DNA of 64,000 nt from Corynebacterium sp. MSK297 (GCF_030232885.1 NZ_JASPGD010000010.1:19138-83137), one strand, 5' to 3'. Counted from the stretch's first letter, positions 8,937 through 18,446 are shown. Notes: generated by a model from the sequence alone, not told the origin. Numbers and translations are program-made.

Positions 8937-9407
8937 CTACACTCCACCGGAAAAGCCGAGCTGGCGCCAGGCTTCAAAAACCGCGACGGCAGCGGAATTC
9001 GACAAATTCATCGACCGGCGCGCCGGCAACATGGGAATGCGTACCTGCTCGGTTATCCGCGGGTGCGCTAGTGCCTCGGCAGGTAGCCCGGTGGGTTCTG
9101 TGCCAAAGAGCAAAATATCGCCGTCTTGGTAGTTCACCTCAGTGTGAAAGGTGCTGGCACCAGTGCTAAAAGCAAACACCCGGCCGTCGCCAAGCGATTC
9201 CAAACACGCATCCAAGTTGGGGTGAATCTGCAGATCCGCCAGATCGTGATAATCCAGTCCAGCGCGTTTCAAATGTTTATCGTCGAAGTTGAACCCCAGC
9301 GGTTCCACCAAATGCAGATGGGCTCCGGTTACCGCAGCTAAGCGGATCGCGTTGCCGGTATTCGCGGGGATCACCGGATTATCAAAGACAACATGCAAAT
9401 CGGCCAT
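8937..9407 (-). CDS. trmL: tRNA (cytidine(34)-2'-O)-methyltransferase, TrmL/SpoU family
   Basis: 156 residues, the normal size for TrmL. SPOUT motifs are clear: motif 1 [20 protein letters not shown] at residues 9-28, motif 2 [13 protein letters not shown] near 97, and motif 3 [20 protein letters not shown] near 122, which together build the knotted SAM site. The enzyme 2'-O-methylates the wobble base of leucine tRNAs in E. coli. TAGACT ends 7 nt before the ATG at 9407, so translation is probably leaderless. It is transcribed away from folD from an overlapping promoter. Confidence 0.88.
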   Translation of the reverse strand: MADLHVVFDNPVIPANTGNAIRLAAVTGAHLHLVEPLGFNFDDKHLKRAGLDYHDLADLQIHPNLDACLESLGDGRVFAFSTGASTFHTEVNYQDGDILLFGTEPTGLPAEALAHPRITEQVRIPMLPARRSMNLSNSAAVAVFEAWRQLGFSGGV

Positions 9408-9413
9408 GGCAAG

Positions 9414-9423
9414 AGTCTAGAAT
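9414..9423. promoter_or_regulatory. overlapping divergent -10 boxes for trmL and folD
   Basis: On the minus strand TAGACT occupies 9419-9414; on the plus strand TAGAAT occupies 9418-9423. The two hexamers share two base pairs in the palindrome TCTAGA. They predict starts at 9407 (trmL, 7 nt after its box) and 9431 (folD, 8 nt after its box). Confidence 0.6.
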
Positions 9424-9430
9424 GGTAGCC

Positions 9431-10282
9431 GTGACTGCATTGACATTGGATGGAAAACTCTACCGAGACGAAATCTTCGACGATCTGAAAAAGCGCGTCG
9501 ACAAGCTACGCGAAGCCGGCATTACCCCTGGTCTGGCCACCGTGTTGGTGGGTGATGATCCAGGCTCGCACAGCTACGTCAAAATGAAGCACCGCGACTG
9601 CGAAGCCCTGGGCATCAACTCGATCCGTCGTGACCTGCCCGGCGATATCCGCCAGGAAGAACTGCTCGCCGTCATTGATGAGCTCAACGAGGACCCAGCC
9701 TGCACCGGCTATATCGTGCAGTTGCCGCTGCCGAAGCACCTCAACGAAAACGAGGTGCTGGAGCGCATCGACCCCGACAAGGACGCCGACGGCCTGCACC
9801 CAGTGAACCTGGGCAAACTGGTACTTAATGAGGATGCACCTTTGCCGTGCACCCCGAATGGTTGCATTTCGCTGCTGCGCCGTTTCGGCGTGGAACTTGA
9901 TGGCGCAAAAGTCGTGGTCATTGGCCGTGGCGTGACTGTGGGCCGCCCAATCGGTCTGATGCTGACGCGGCGCAGCGAAAACTCCACTGTCACCCTGTGC
10001 CACACCGGAACCAAAGACCTGGCTGCAGAAACCAAGGCCGCTGATGTCATCATCGCTGCTGCTGGTGTGCCACATATGCTTACCGCAGACATGGTGAAAG
10101 AAGGTGCCGCAGTGCTGGACGTGGGCGTTTCGCGTGTCGACGGCAAACTCGCCGGAGATGTGGCACCCGAGGTATGGGACAAAGCTGGCGCGGTCTCGCC
10201 CAACCCCGGCGGTGTGGGCCCACTGACCCGTGCCTTCCTGGTGCACAACGTGGTGGAGCGCGCAGAATTGCATGCCGGATAA
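9431..10282 (+). CDS. folD: bifunctional methylenetetrahydrofolate dehydrogenase/cyclohydrolase
   Basis: 283 residues from GTG 9431. The ATG at 9422 is inside the TAGAAT box, so it cannot be on the transcript; GTG gives [12 protein letters not shown], the normal start in corynebacterial FolD. Catalytic and binding motifs: [15 protein letters not shown] with the catalytic Lys (about residue 53), [20 protein letters not shown], the NADP loop [14 protein letters not shown] and the C-terminal [17 protein letters not shown]. It interconverts 5,10-methylene- and 10-formyl-THF for purine, Met and thymidylate synthesis. The DUF3017 gene begins inside its 3' end. Confidence 0.95.
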   Translation: MTALTLDGKLYRDEIFDDLKKRVDKLREAGITPGLATVLVGDDPGSHSYVKMKHRDCEALGINSIRRDLPGDIRQEELLAVIDELNEDPACTGYIVQLPLPKHLNENEVLERIDPDKDADGLHPVNLGKLVLNEDAPLPCTPNGCISLLRRFGVELDGAKVVVIGRGVTVGRPIGLMLTRRSENSTVTLCHTGTKDLAAETKAADVIIAAAGVPHMLTADMVKEGAAVLDVGVSRVDGKLAGDVAPEVWDKAGAVSPNPGGVGPLTRAFLVHNVVERAELHAG

Positions 10283-10688
10283 ACCACGCTCGCGCCAGGC
10301 CAGCAGCCGCACCAAACCGTCGGTCGGTGCTGGTGCTCGTCGCCTGAGCACCCACCGAAAAAAGATCGACCGCAGCGGCTTGGCTAACCCGCACGACCTG
10401 AACCTGGCGCCCTCGCGCGTACCCGGGTGGTTGCAGTGGGGCGGGATGGCCGCGTTTATCGTGCTGCTGGCCGCCGCTGTCTGGTTTTTGGTGGCGGATC
10501 ATTGGCGTCGTTCCACGTTTGCCCTGGGTGTGGCGATGCTCTGGCTGGCCGTGTTGCGGCTGACCTGTGATTCCTCGACACTGGGCGTTTTTGCTGTGCG
10601 TTCGCGCCGGTTCGATGCGTCGTTTAGTGCTGTTGCAGGCGCAGCGCTGATGTTTTTGTCTGCCTCTGTAGATGCACTGGGCAGTTAG
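10272..10688 (+). CDS. DUF3017 family membrane protein
   Basis: 138 residues from ATG 10272, which overlaps the folD stop by 11 nt. The first 50 residues are basic and Ser-rich; three hydrophobic segments follow (about 55-78, 80-95 and 110-130). DUF3017 proteins follow folD in many actinobacteria, and their role is unknown. The overlap suggests coupled translation with folD. Confidence 0.75.
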   Translation: MPDKPRSRQASSRTKPSVGAGARRLSTHRKKIDRSGLANPHDLNLAPSRVPGWLQWGGMAAFIVLLAAAVWFLVADHWRRSTFALGVAMLWLAVLRLTCDSSTLGVFAVRSRRFDASFSAVAGAALMFLSASVDALGS

Positions 10689-10767
10689 CGCGCGAGAATT
10701 TGCTCGCGCTGGCCAGCTAGCTGGCATACGGGGCAGTTAGCGCGCGGCGCAGTTGGTTGTGCGCCGC
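10679..10767 (+). repeat. 16-bp direct repeat and hairpins upstream of gntP
   Basis: GGGCAGTTAGCGCGCG occurs at 10679-10694 (spanning the stop codon of the DUF3017 gene) and again at 10731-10746. Each copy begins a hairpin: GCGCGAG/CTCGCGC after the first, and an 8-bp stem GCGGCGCA (10744-10751) / TGCGCCGC (10760-10767) after the second. A palindrome CCAGCTAGCTGG lies between. It may terminate folD transcripts or form the leader of gntP. Confidence 0.5.
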
Positions 10768-10788
10768 AAGTAGTAGAAAGTTGCACGA

Positions 10789-12180
10789 ATGTCACCAATG
10801 GATACCTGGGAGCCCACGCTGGGCACCGCATCGCTGTTAGGCATCGCTGCGGCCGCCGTCGCAATGATTTTGCTGCTGGTGATTTATTTCCGCATCCACG
10901 CCTTCATCACCCTGATCACTGTCTCCGCACTGACAGCCTTGGCCACGGGAATCCCATTAGCAGGCGTCGTCCCGACCATGACCGACGGCTTCGGATCCAC
11001 CTTGGCCTCGGTGGCCTTGTTAGTCGGTCTTGGTGCGATGCTTGGCCGCTTGGTGGAAAACTCGGGTGGCGCGCAGTCGCTGGCGGAACTGCTGGTGCGT
11101 AAATTCGGCGATAAGCGTGCCCCATTCGCCCTGGGCGTGGCATCGCTGCTGATGGGCTTTCCGATCTTCTTCGACGCCGGGCTCATCGTTATGCTGCCGG
11201 TCATCTTTGCGGTCGCACGGCGCCTGGATGGCCCGATTTTGGCCTATGGTATTCCGGCAGCCGGTGCGTTTTCTGTCACCCACGTGTTCTTGCCACCGCA
11301 CCCAGGGCCGGTAGCAGCCGCCGAATTTTACAATGCGGATATCGGGCTGATTTTGCTGTTCGGCCTGCTTATTGCCTTGCCGACGTGGTATATCTCCGGC
11401 TACCTGTGGGGACAATTCCTGGGGCGCAAATTCCCGCTGCCAGTACCTGATTTGCTGTTGGGCGCGCGCTCCGAGGCTCCGAAAAACCCGGCGGGCGCTG
11501 GTTCTGTAGCTACGATCCTGCTGCTGCCGATGCTTCTGATTTTCGGCAACACCGGCGCAAACACCGCCGCCACCGCTGGCTGGATCGATGGTGAATCCGG
11601 GGTAGTGCAGTTCCTGCGTTTCCTTGGGCAAACCCCGATCGCCCTGCTGATTACCGCGTTCGTAGCCATCGCTGTGTTGGGATTGCGTAGGGGAGTAAGC
11701 CGCGAAGCCATTGAAAAATCCATGGACGGCGCGCTCGGCCCAATCTGCTCTGTCGTGCTGATCACCGGCGCTGGCGGCATGTTCGGTGGCGTATTGCGTA
11801 CTTCGGGCATTGGTGATGCGCTCGCCGAATCCATGGAAGGCATGGGCATCCCGCTGATTCTCGCCGCCTACCTGATCGCTGCCGCACTCCGCGTTGCCCA
11901 AGGCTCGGCGACCGTCGCCTTGACGACGGCCGCAGCACTGATGGCACCGGGCGTGGTTGCCGCGGATTACTCCGAAGTCGCGCTGGCACTGATCGTCTTG
12001 GCGACGGCCGCCGGTTCCGTTATTGCCTCCCACGTCAACGATTCCGGCTTCTGGCTGGTGGGCCGACTGATGGGCATGGATACCGCGACTACTCTGAAAA
12101 CCTGGACGGTAAACCAAACACTGATCTCCGTTATCGGTTTCGCCCTGGTCATGGTGATCTACGGCGTCAGCGCGCTGTGA
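10789..12180 (+). CDS. gntP: gluconate:H+ symporter, GntP family
   Basis: 463 residues with about 12-14 membrane segments and no signal peptide. It shows the GntP-family repeats, for example GFGSTLASVALLVGLGAMLG near residue 65, VASLLMGFPIFFDAGLIVMLPV near 120, and VTHVFLPPHPGPVAAAEFY near 163. The protein imports gluconate with protons. The neighbour gntK, transcribed towards it, phosphorylates the sugar acid. Start ATG 10789. It carries one CTTGCCGACG copy (11376-11385). Confidence 0.9.
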   Translation: MSPMDTWEPTLGTASLLGIAAAAVAMILLLVIYFRIHAFITLITVSALTALATGIPLAGVVPTMTDGFGSTLASVALLVGLGAMLGRLVENSGGAQSLAELLVRKFGDKRAPFALGVASLLMGFPIFFDAGLIVMLPVIFAVARRLDGPILAYGIPAAGAFSVTHVFLPPHPGPVAAAEFYNADIGLILLFGLLIALPTWYISGYLWGQFLGRKFPLPVPDLLLGARSEAPKNPAGAGSVATILLLPMLLIFGNTGANTAATAGWIDGESGVVQFLRFLGQTPIALLITAFVAIAVLGLRRGVSREAIEKSMDGALGPICSVVLITGAGGMFGGVLRTSGIGDALAESMEGMGIPLILAAYLIAAALRVAQGSATVALTTAAALMAPGVVAADYSEVALALIVLATAAGSVIASHVNDSGFWLVGRLMGMDTATTLKTWTVNQTLISVIGFALVMVIYGVSAL

Positions 12181-12688
12181 TCCATTCCTTCATGGCCTCC
12201 GCCACCAGGGTTGGCGGTTCGGCTACATCAAAACTCGCGCCGGGTTCATCCGCACGTAGCGGCTCCAAAGTTGCCAGCTGCGAGTCCAGCAAATGCGCCG
12301 GCATGAAATGCTTTGTGCGCTCCAGCATGCGTTGCTCCAGCAGTTCGCGTGAGCCCGTGCAGTGCACAAATACGGCGCCAGGGCATGCAGAAAGCAGTAC
12401 CTCGCGGTAGCTTTGCTTTAACGCGCTGCAGGCAACGATGGCGCCGTGCTCCTGCTCGGCGAGCCAATTGCCGACGCGCCGTAACCACGGGAGGCGGTCG
12501 GCGTCGTTAAGCGGGATGCCGCTGGCCATTTTGTCGATATTGGCTTGTGGGTGAAAATCATCCCCATCCAGGTAGACCAAACCCATCAGGTTCGCCAGTT
12601 CCGTGCCGACGGTGGTCTTGCCGCTGCCAGAAACCCCCATCACGACGATGTGGTGGGGCAGTGGCGCATCCGGTGCATGTTCAGCCAT
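12167..12688 (-). CDS. gntK: gluconokinase
   Basis: 173 residues from ATG 12688, the usual size for the family. Walker A is GVSGSGKTT (about residues 19-27); DGDDFHPQANIDKMASGIPLND is the gluconate-site signature, followed by ACSALKQSYRE near 85. It makes 6-phosphogluconate for the pentose phosphate pathway. TAGGAT ends exactly 8 nt before the ATG, so the mRNA is probably leaderless. Its stop codon lies inside the 3' end of the convergent gntP gene (14-bp overlap). Confidence 0.92.
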   Translation of the reverse strand: MAEHAPDAPLPHHIVVMGVSGSGKTTVGTELANLMGLVYLDGDDFHPQANIDKMASGIPLNDADRLPWLRRVGNWLAEQEHGAIVACSALKQSYREVLLSACPGAVFVHCTGSRELLEQRMLERTKHFMPAHLLDSQLATLEPLRADEPGASFDVAEPPTLVAEAMKEWITAR

Positions 12689-12717
12689 GTTGGTGATCCT
12701 AACACCTGCCGGGAACC

Positions 12718-13851
12718 TCACTGGCGGCTGTGTTGTTGCGCCTCAGCGTTGTGCTCCTCAGTGTTGTGTGCCTCGGTGCTGTTGTGTTGTGGCAAGCCCA
12801 AACTTTCTGCGTACGACGTAACCGCACTAGCTTGCGCGGGTGCGGCGATCGCGATGACGTCGCGCAGGTACGGCCACAGACGCGGGTGGTTTTTGCCGTA
12901 GTAGCCTTCTGCCAGGAACGCGAAATTCACGCAGTAGTCTATGCCGGTGGGCCCCAAGGCTTCCTCGGCAGCGTAGGCGGGCAGACGGGGCGCAATATCT
13001 TCGCTGAAAAAATAGGTCCAGGTTATCCAGCGCGCGATTTCCGCCTCACCAAATGCATTCGCTGAGCTCACCACAGCCTTGGCCGCGGATAAATGCAGGG
13101 CAAGAGCATCGTTCAGCGTATTTTTTGCCGTCTCACTTCCTGCCAGGCTCAGCGTACGGTTGCTGGCAAGTTGTTTTATGAATTCCTCGAGATACGGAAG
13201 CATCAATTCCGTGTGCCCATGGTCAAGGAAATGCCGAAAAATCACCATCATCTCTTCAAACCGAGCAGTTTGCTCGCGCTTGCCGACGCCCGCGTTCAGA
13301 CCTGAGTGCGCACCAGCCCCAGATGGCGGGCTATTTTCTGTCCACCGCGGTGGCAGAAAGCTTCCGATGGCTTTGCCCAGGTGATCTTCGAGAAACTCCG
13401 AAATGCTCACGGTTGTGCCAGTATGCGCCAAGACGTGTAGTTGTAGCGGGAGCTGGACCTGTGGTTCCCACTGAAAAATTTTCCGGAACGCACTAACGAT
13501 TTCACTAGGGCTGGCGGTGTTGACGAAGTTTTCTAGGAAACGATCCTCGGGCGCTTGGAATAATGCGATGCTGCGTAAACCGACGGCGACGCAGTGCTTG
13601 CACCATTGGTGCTGCACAGGGCAGGTGCAATAGGTGATGGGGGTTCCTTCGACCAGCTTGATGTGCACCTCGTACGGATGAATTGCCGAGCCTTGCACGA
13701 AAGCTTTAATAGATTTGTCGGTCACTGTGTGGCCGGAAATTGCTGTGGGATCGATCTTTGATCCCTTGTGGAAGCTTCCGGAATCTGTGTGGTCGGCGAT
13801 GTAACTGGGCGTAAGGAGGTTAATTAAATAAGACTGCTGTGGCAACGACAT
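12718..13851 (-). CDS. SWIM zinc-finger domain protein
   Basis: 377 residues. A SWIM motif, CxCx6CxH (CTCPVQHQWCKH), lies at about residues 79-90; the rest is mainly helical and not similar to anything I recognise. SWIM domains bind nucleic acid or protein partners and occur in bacteria next to helicases or alone. No helicase is nearby. The intergenic stretch upstream (13852-13944) is AT-rich with inverted TCGAATT/AATCGA elements that could hold its promoter. It carries one CTTGCCGACG copy. Confidence 0.7.
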   Translation of the reverse strand: MSLPQQSYLINLLTPSYIADHTDSGSFHKGSKIDPTAISGHTVTDKSIKAFVQGSAIHPYEVHIKLVEGTPITYCTCPVQHQWCKHCVAVGLRSIALFQAPEDRFLENFVNTASPSEIVSAFRKIFQWEPQVQLPLQLHVLAHTGTTVSISEFLEDHLGKAIGSFLPPRWTENSPPSGAGAHSGLNAGVGKREQTARFEEMMVIFRHFLDHGHTELMLPYLEEFIKQLASNRTLSLAGSETAKNTLNDALALHLSAAKAVVSSANAFGEAEIARWITWTYFFSEDIAPRLPAYAAEEALGPTGIDYCVNFAFLAEGYYGKNHPRLWPYLRDVIAIAAPAQASAVTSYAESLGLPQHNSTEAHNTEEHNAEAQQHSRQ

Positions 13852-13944
13852 AATTTAAGAATAAGATGCCGCCGCACACAGACCTCACGGGGTCGAACAA
13901 ATGTTTTATCTATTCGACCAACTTAGTGAAACAATCGAATTAAA

Positions 13945-14736
13945 TCAATATATCGATTTTAGTGAATCGAATTCTTTATCGATTAATGAATTCAAGTCAG
14001 GGCTGGCCTGCTCTGTAGTTTCACCTGCACCCGCGCTCTCGGAGGCGTCAGAACTTCCAGAGAAACGGGAGCCAGCGCAGCTGCTTGCCGACGCCCGCGC
14101 AGCCGTATATTCGTCCACCGCCGAAGCAATCGCGGCGCCGATCAACCAGTCATACGTGTCGATGGTGAATTGATCAGCACCTGGCATGCGTGCGGCCAAA
14201 GCGTCGGCAAGCAAATGTGGGGACGTGTTGCCGTAATGCTCGGCGAAGGTGAATTTCGCTGCACTAATATTCGGCATCGTCGCTACCTGCTGCACTACCT
14301 GCATTAACGCGACCATCGATGATTGCTCGCCGGTGCCGGTTCCAGTGTCAGTGCCCGCGATGCCTCGCGCAGTGCCAGTGCTAGTGCCAGCATCGGTTTC
14401 TACAACAAACACCGCGCGGGCGGCTTCCACCACGGAAAAATCTTCCGGCACTTGTGCGAAGGCCTCAGTGATCTCCGAGCCGTGCAAATGGATAAACCAC
14501 AGCAAAGCCTCTTCCATGGACTGAAAATAATTGTGGAAAGTGCGGGTGGACACCCCGGCAGCCTGGGCCACGTGGGCGACAGTCAATGCCTCTGTGCCTT
14601 CACGCAATACAACATTCGCTGCAGCGCGGGCGATGGACTCTTTGGTTTCTGCCTTCTTCTTCTCCCGAAGGCGGGTGTTGTTGCGGGAGCCACGGGGCTC
14701 GTAGCTTTCTGCGCTATGCCCTGTATGGCTAGTCAT
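13945..14736 (-). CDS. TetR-family transcriptional regulator
   Basis: 263 residues. The N-terminal helix-turn-helix (about residues 28-75: KESIARAAANVVLREG, then VAHVAQAAGVSTRTFHNYF) is typical of TetR. The ligand-binding region holds an unusual Thr/Gly/Asp-rich insert near residues 115-138 and a Ser/Glu-rich C-terminal tail, both likely disordered. ATG 14736 overlaps the stop of the MMPL gene (ATGACTAG), so both are read from one mRNA with mmpL first. It probably represses this operon through the repeats at 17164-17222. It holds two CTTGCCGACG copies in opposite orientation 109 bp apart. Confidence 0.85.
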   Translation of the reverse strand: MTSHTGHSAESYEPRGSRNNTRLREKKKAETKESIARAAANVVLREGTEALTVAHVAQAAGVSTRTFHNYFQSMEEALLWFIHLHGSEITEAFAQVPEDFSVVEAARAVFVVETDAGTSTGTARGIAGTDTGTGTGEQSSMVALMQVVQQVATMPNISAAKFTFAEHYGNTSPHLLADALAARMPGADQFTIDTYDWLIGAAIASAVDEYTAARASASSCAGSRFSGSSDASESAGAGETTEQASPDLNSLIDKEFDSLKSIY

Positions 14737-17131
14737 CGTTGGCCTGCTTTTCCGTGCGCGCCAACAGCTTGTCCTTGTCGTCTTCCAAAGCTTCGCCCTC
14801 GATATCCAGGTTCGGCAAAATTTTCTCCAGCCAGCCTGGGAACCACCAAGCGCTATTACCCAGCAAGTACATCGTGGCCGGAACCAACGTCATGCGTACG
14901 ATAAACGCGTCCAACAGAATAGCGACGGCCAGCGCGAATCCCATGGTGCGGATGAATGGTTCGTCGAGAAGCATGAACGCCGCGAACACTGAAATCATAA
15001 TCAGCGCCGCAGCTGTGACCACACGTGCGCCGTGCTTGAAGCCATTTGCCGTTGCATTACCGGCGGTCTTGCCGACGCGCACGAAGTTCTCGCGCATGCG
15101 GGTGACCAAAAAGACCTGGTAATCCATAGCCAAACCGAAAGTCAGCCCGATGAGCATGATTGGCAGGAAGGACAAGATCGGCTGTGGATCGCTGACGATG
15201 CCGAACCCGCCTTCCTGGAAAATGAATACCGTCAGGCCGAAAGTTGCAGCAACCGACAGGGCATAGCCCGCGGCGGCGATCAGTGGCACCAGAATGGAGC
15301 GGAATACCAGCATCAACACGATAAAGGCCAGGCCCAGCACGATCAGGATATACGGGATCAAAATACTGGTCAGCAGCTGTGAAATATCATCGAAGATCGG
15401 GGCAATGCCAGTGATGCCAAATTCTGCACCGTATTGTTCAGCGAAGTGCGACTGGTTCTCGCGCAGGCGCTCCAGGGTATCGGTGGTTTCCTCATCGGTA
15501 GCGCCCGTGGTGGGGGTGATCAGCATCTGGATGCCATCGGCTTCGGTGGTGGTGTCTACCACCTGGGCATTGACGACGCCGTTGGTGGTTGCAAACGTGG
15601 TCATTGCTTCTTGCATCAGCTGCGGGCGCTGCTCGGCAGGGGTGCTCGTCGCGTCGATATACGCGAGCATCGGTGCGTTGCGGCCTGCACCGAAGGCCTC
15701 GGTAGTCATCTCATAAGCGGTGCGTTGCGGGCTACCAGGTGATTCCTGCCCCTCGGTAGGCATAGCCAGCTGTAGTTGCGCGGCGGGAATGGCCAGAATG
15801 CCCAGCATGACGACGCCAACCACAAGGTTCAGAATTGGATGTTTGCGGATCTGCCGTGCCCACCGCAGGCCCACGGTAGGGTTGTCGTTTTCTGGGTCCG
15901 GCACTTTCGGGCCCGGGATGCGAAGGACGAAAACCTTGGAGCCCAGCAGGCCGACTAAGGCAGGCAGGAAGGTGAGTGCCACCAGCACGGCGAGCGCGAC
16001 GGTGCCTGCTGCTGCCAGGGCCATGGCGGTTAAGAACGGAATATCGATGATGCTGAGTGCCGCCAGGGCGATCAGTACGGTGATACCCGCAAAAATCACG
16101 GAACCACCGGCGGTGCCCAGCGCCATGCCCATCGCGTGCGCGCGAGTTGGCTTATCTAGCCCACGCAGGGTCTGAGCGAATCTCTTCGGGCTTTGGTGCT
16201 GCGCACCAGTCAGCGTAATTAGTTCATTGCGGAAGCGCGAAAGGATAAACAGCGAATAGTCGATGCCCACGGCCAAACCGATCATGCTGGCCAGAACCGG
16301 GGTCATGTCATTGATGGCGTCGGTGAGTGCGGTCCCGGACATGACGATGAGTAGGCCGGTGGCAACACCGACGATCGCAGAAATAAGCGGGATGCCTGCA
16401 GCAACGGCGGAACCGAAGGTCACCAGCAGCACGATGGCGGCCACCGCTAAACCGATCATTTCCGCGGTGGGATCCATACCCATCTCGCCCATGAAGGCAT
16501 TGCCGGAATAGCCGGCCTTAAAGCCTGGTTGCGCGCCGAAAGCGTCGGCAAGCGTGGTGATGGCCTCGCGATCTTTGGTGTCGATTTCCATGGCGGTCTC
16601 GGCAGCAAAGGTGAGCGAAATGGTGCCGGTGTGCTCGTCTTCCGACAGCGGCGAGACTGCGGCCAGGTCCGCCTGGATTTTTTCTTCCGGCATGCCTTGG
16701 GCGGCCAGCTGCTCACGCATTTGCTGTTCCATGCCTGCAGCCGCCATAACTGGGTTGACCACGGTTTCCGGGTTGGCGAGCACCCCGGTGGCTTGCAGGT
16801 CGGCGACTAAGGCGTCGACGTCTGCCATGACCTCTGGGTCCGTCAGTGGGGCATCCTGTGATTGGATAACCACTGTGCCTTCGGGCGCGGAAACAAAATC
16901 CTGTTTATCGGTTTCCTCGCCGTGGGCGGCTTTATCGCGCGTGAAATGCTCCTGCATGCGTTCTTGGGTGTCGGTGGAATCCATCGACGGCATGGAGAAG
17001 TTTGGCGAGGGCTGTTGCGCGATCGTGGATACGGTAATGCCGAGGCCGGTGAGAATAATGAGCCACAAGGCGAGAAACGGCCAGGCGCGCCGGTAGGCGA
17101 GGCTACCGAGTCGGTAGAGGAAGCGTGACAT
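14729..17131 (-). CDS. MMPL/RND-family transporter
   Basis: 800 residues from ATG 17131, which has AAGGATT upstream; longer in-frame starts reach into the presumed operator. The layout is two repeats of one plus five membrane segments with large external loops (about residues 40-200 and 420-570). RND/MMPL motifs include GIDYSLFILSRFRNEL in the first half and GLAMDYQVFLVTRMREN in the second; the Asp residues fit the proton relay. Such proteins export lipids or drugs in mycolate-forming bacteria. The substrate is not evident. It is co-transcribed with the TetR gene. Confidence 0.88.
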   Translation of the reverse strand: MSRFLYRLGSLAYRRAWPFLALWLIILTGLGITVSTIAQQPSPNFSMPSMDSTDTQERMQEHFTRDKAAHGEETDKQDFVSAPEGTVVIQSQDAPLTDPEVMADVDALVADLQATGVLANPETVVNPVMAAAGMEQQMREQLAAQGMPEEKIQADLAAVSPLSEDEHTGTISLTFAAETAMEIDTKDREAITTLADAFGAQPGFKAGYSGNAFMGEMGMDPTAEMIGLAVAAIVLLVTFGSAVAAGIPLISAIVGVATGLLIVMSGTALTDAINDMTPVLASMIGLAVGIDYSLFILSRFRNELITLTGAQHQSPKRFAQTLRGLDKPTRAHAMGMALGTAGGSVIFAGITVLIALAALSIIDIPFLTAMALAAAGTVALAVLVALTFLPALVGLLGSKVFVLRIPGPKVPDPENDNPTVGLRWARQIRKHPILNLVVGVVMLGILAIPAAQLQLAMPTEGQESPGSPQRTAYEMTTEAFGAGRNAPMLAYIDATSTPAEQRPQLMQEAMTTFATTNGVVNAQVVDTTTEADGIQMLITPTTGATDEETTDTLERLRENQSHFAEQYGAEFGITGIAPIFDDISQLLTSILIPYILIVLGLAFIVLMLVFRSILVPLIAAAGYALSVAATFGLTVFIFQEGGFGIVSDPQPILSFLPIMLIGLTFGLAMDYQVFLVTRMRENFVRVGKTAGNATANGFKHGARVVTAAALIMISVFAAFMLLDEPFIRTMGFALAVAILLDAFIVRMTLVPATMYLLGNSAWWFPGWLEKILPNLDIEGEALEDDKDKLLARTEKQANDD

Positions 17132-17163
17132 GACAATCCTTCGCGGTGTGCAGCAAGTAAGTG

Positions 17164-17222
17164 TAATTGCACATGCTATGCAAAATTGCATTCTGTGCGC
17201 AAGATTGCAGTGGGTGCGCAAG
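17164..17222 (-). promoter_or_regulatory. candidate TetR operator cluster upstream of mmpL
   Basis: The region has the inverted repeat TGCAAAATTGCA (17179-17190) and the direct repeat GTGCGCAAG at 17195-17203 and 17214-17222, with further ATTGCA half-sites at 17166-17171 and 17203-17208. It lies 30-90 nt upstream of the mmpL start. Clustered repeats in front of an mmpL-tetR operon suggest autoregulation; the binding protein is inferred. Confidence 0.5.
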
Positions 17223-17279
17223 TATTGTGTGTGGCTTAAGGATTGTGTTGTTGCGCGGATAGCCGGGGCAGCCTAAATC

Positions 17280-18398
17280 CTAAATACTGTAAGGCTCCGG
17301 CAGGGAAAGCTTCAAGAATTTCCGTAGCACGCGGTCGAGCTGCCGGGTTTCCGTCAAGAATGCGTCGTGGCCAACCGGCGAGACTATTTTCGCCATGCCC
17401 AAAAAGTTGCCAATATTGCGGGAGAGGTGTTCTTGCTGGTGGTATGGGTATAAAATATCCGTGTCGACGCCGACGATCATCGTGGGCACGGTGGATTTTC
17501 CGAGCGCGCGGTTGAGACCGCCGCGCCCACGGCCAATGTCATGCCGGTTGAGTGCCTCGGTGAGCGCGACGTAAGAACCGGCATCGAAGCGCTTTGACAG
17601 CTTGAGACCTTGGTGCTCCAGATAGCTATTGACGGCAAAGCGCTGGGTAGGGTCGCGGAATTCGCCAAAGGGGTTTTCGCCTTCGTTCGCATCGGAGCCG
17701 AAACGTTCGTCGATCTCCTGCTCCCCGCGATAGGTCAGGTGTGCGATCCGGCGGGCGGCGCACAGACCCTCGAGAGGGTAGTCCTCTGTGTCGTAATAGT
17801 CGCCACCGTGCCAGTTGATATCGCGCTCGATCGCAGAAATTTGCGCACACTGAATGCCGATCTGCCAGCCAGAAGCCCGGGCAGAGACCGCCAAGATACA
17901 TACCGCATCCATCATTTCTGGGTACAGCAGCGACCACTCGAGCGCGCGGGCACCGCCCATGGAACCGCCGATGACAGCGTGCACCTTTTCTAACCCGAGC
18001 TTGTCGAGCAGACGACGTTCTGCGGCAACGATATCCCGAATCGATACTGCGGGGAATCGCGATCCCCAGGCGCGTCCGTCGGAAGCAATGCTGGATGGGC
18101 CAGTGGATCCGTGGCAGCCGCCCAGTGCGTTGACGCAGATGAAGCACCAGCGCGAAGTATCGAGTGCCCGCCCCGGCCCGAGTAGTTCGCCCCACCAATC
18201 CGCGATGTTGGAGGAGCCGGTCAGGGCGTGCTCGATCAGGATGACGTTATTGGGTCCGTCCAACTCGCCACGGAAAGCGCCAAAGACGTGATACCCCAGC
18301 GTGACCTCATCCATCATGGCGCCAGCCTCCGTGCGGAATTCGCCGATGCTGGCGTGGTTCAGCGTGGAAGTTGGGCCAAAAGGCGTGGTATGAGGCAT
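17280..18398 (-). CDS. metX: homoserine O-acetyltransferase
   Basis: 372 residues from ATG 18398, which has GGAAAG upstream and matches the usual start of corynebacterial MetX. The alpha/beta-hydrolase triad is visible: Ser146 in GGSMGGARALEW, Asp in VDTDILYPYHQQ near 315 and His in GHDAFLTE near 347. The substrate-site stretch RRIAHLTYRGEQEIDERFG is present. It acetylates homoserine, the first dedicated step of methionine synthesis. The usual partner metY is not adjacent: the upstream neighbour is an SdaC-type transporter read the other way. Confidence 0.93.
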   Translation of the reverse strand: MPHTTPFGPTSTLNHASIGEFRTEAGAMMDEVTLGYHVFGAFRGELDGPNNVILIEHALTGSSNIADWWGELLGPGRALDTSRWCFICVNALGGCHGSTGPSSIASDGRAWGSRFPAVSIRDIVAAERRLLDKLGLEKVHAVIGGSMGGARALEWSLLYPEMMDAVCILAVSARASGWQIGIQCAQISAIERDINWHGGDYYDTEDYPLEGLCAARRIAHLTYRGEQEIDERFGSDANEGENPFGEFRDPTQRFAVNSYLEHQGLKLSKRFDAGSYVALTEALNRHDIGRGRGGLNRALGKSTVPTMIVGVDTDILYPYHQQEHLSRNIGNFLGMAKIVSPVGHDAFLTETRQLDRVLRKFLKLSLPEPYSI

Positions 18399-18446
18399 AT
18401 CTGTCGCTTTCCGACGTGGACGGTAACTTGCTTCACACAGTCTAGA

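Noticed and set aside
13901..14173. 90-residue frame opposite the tetR 3' end
   Set aside because: It is a mirror of the tetR coding sequence in its second half, with no ribosome site or conserved feature.
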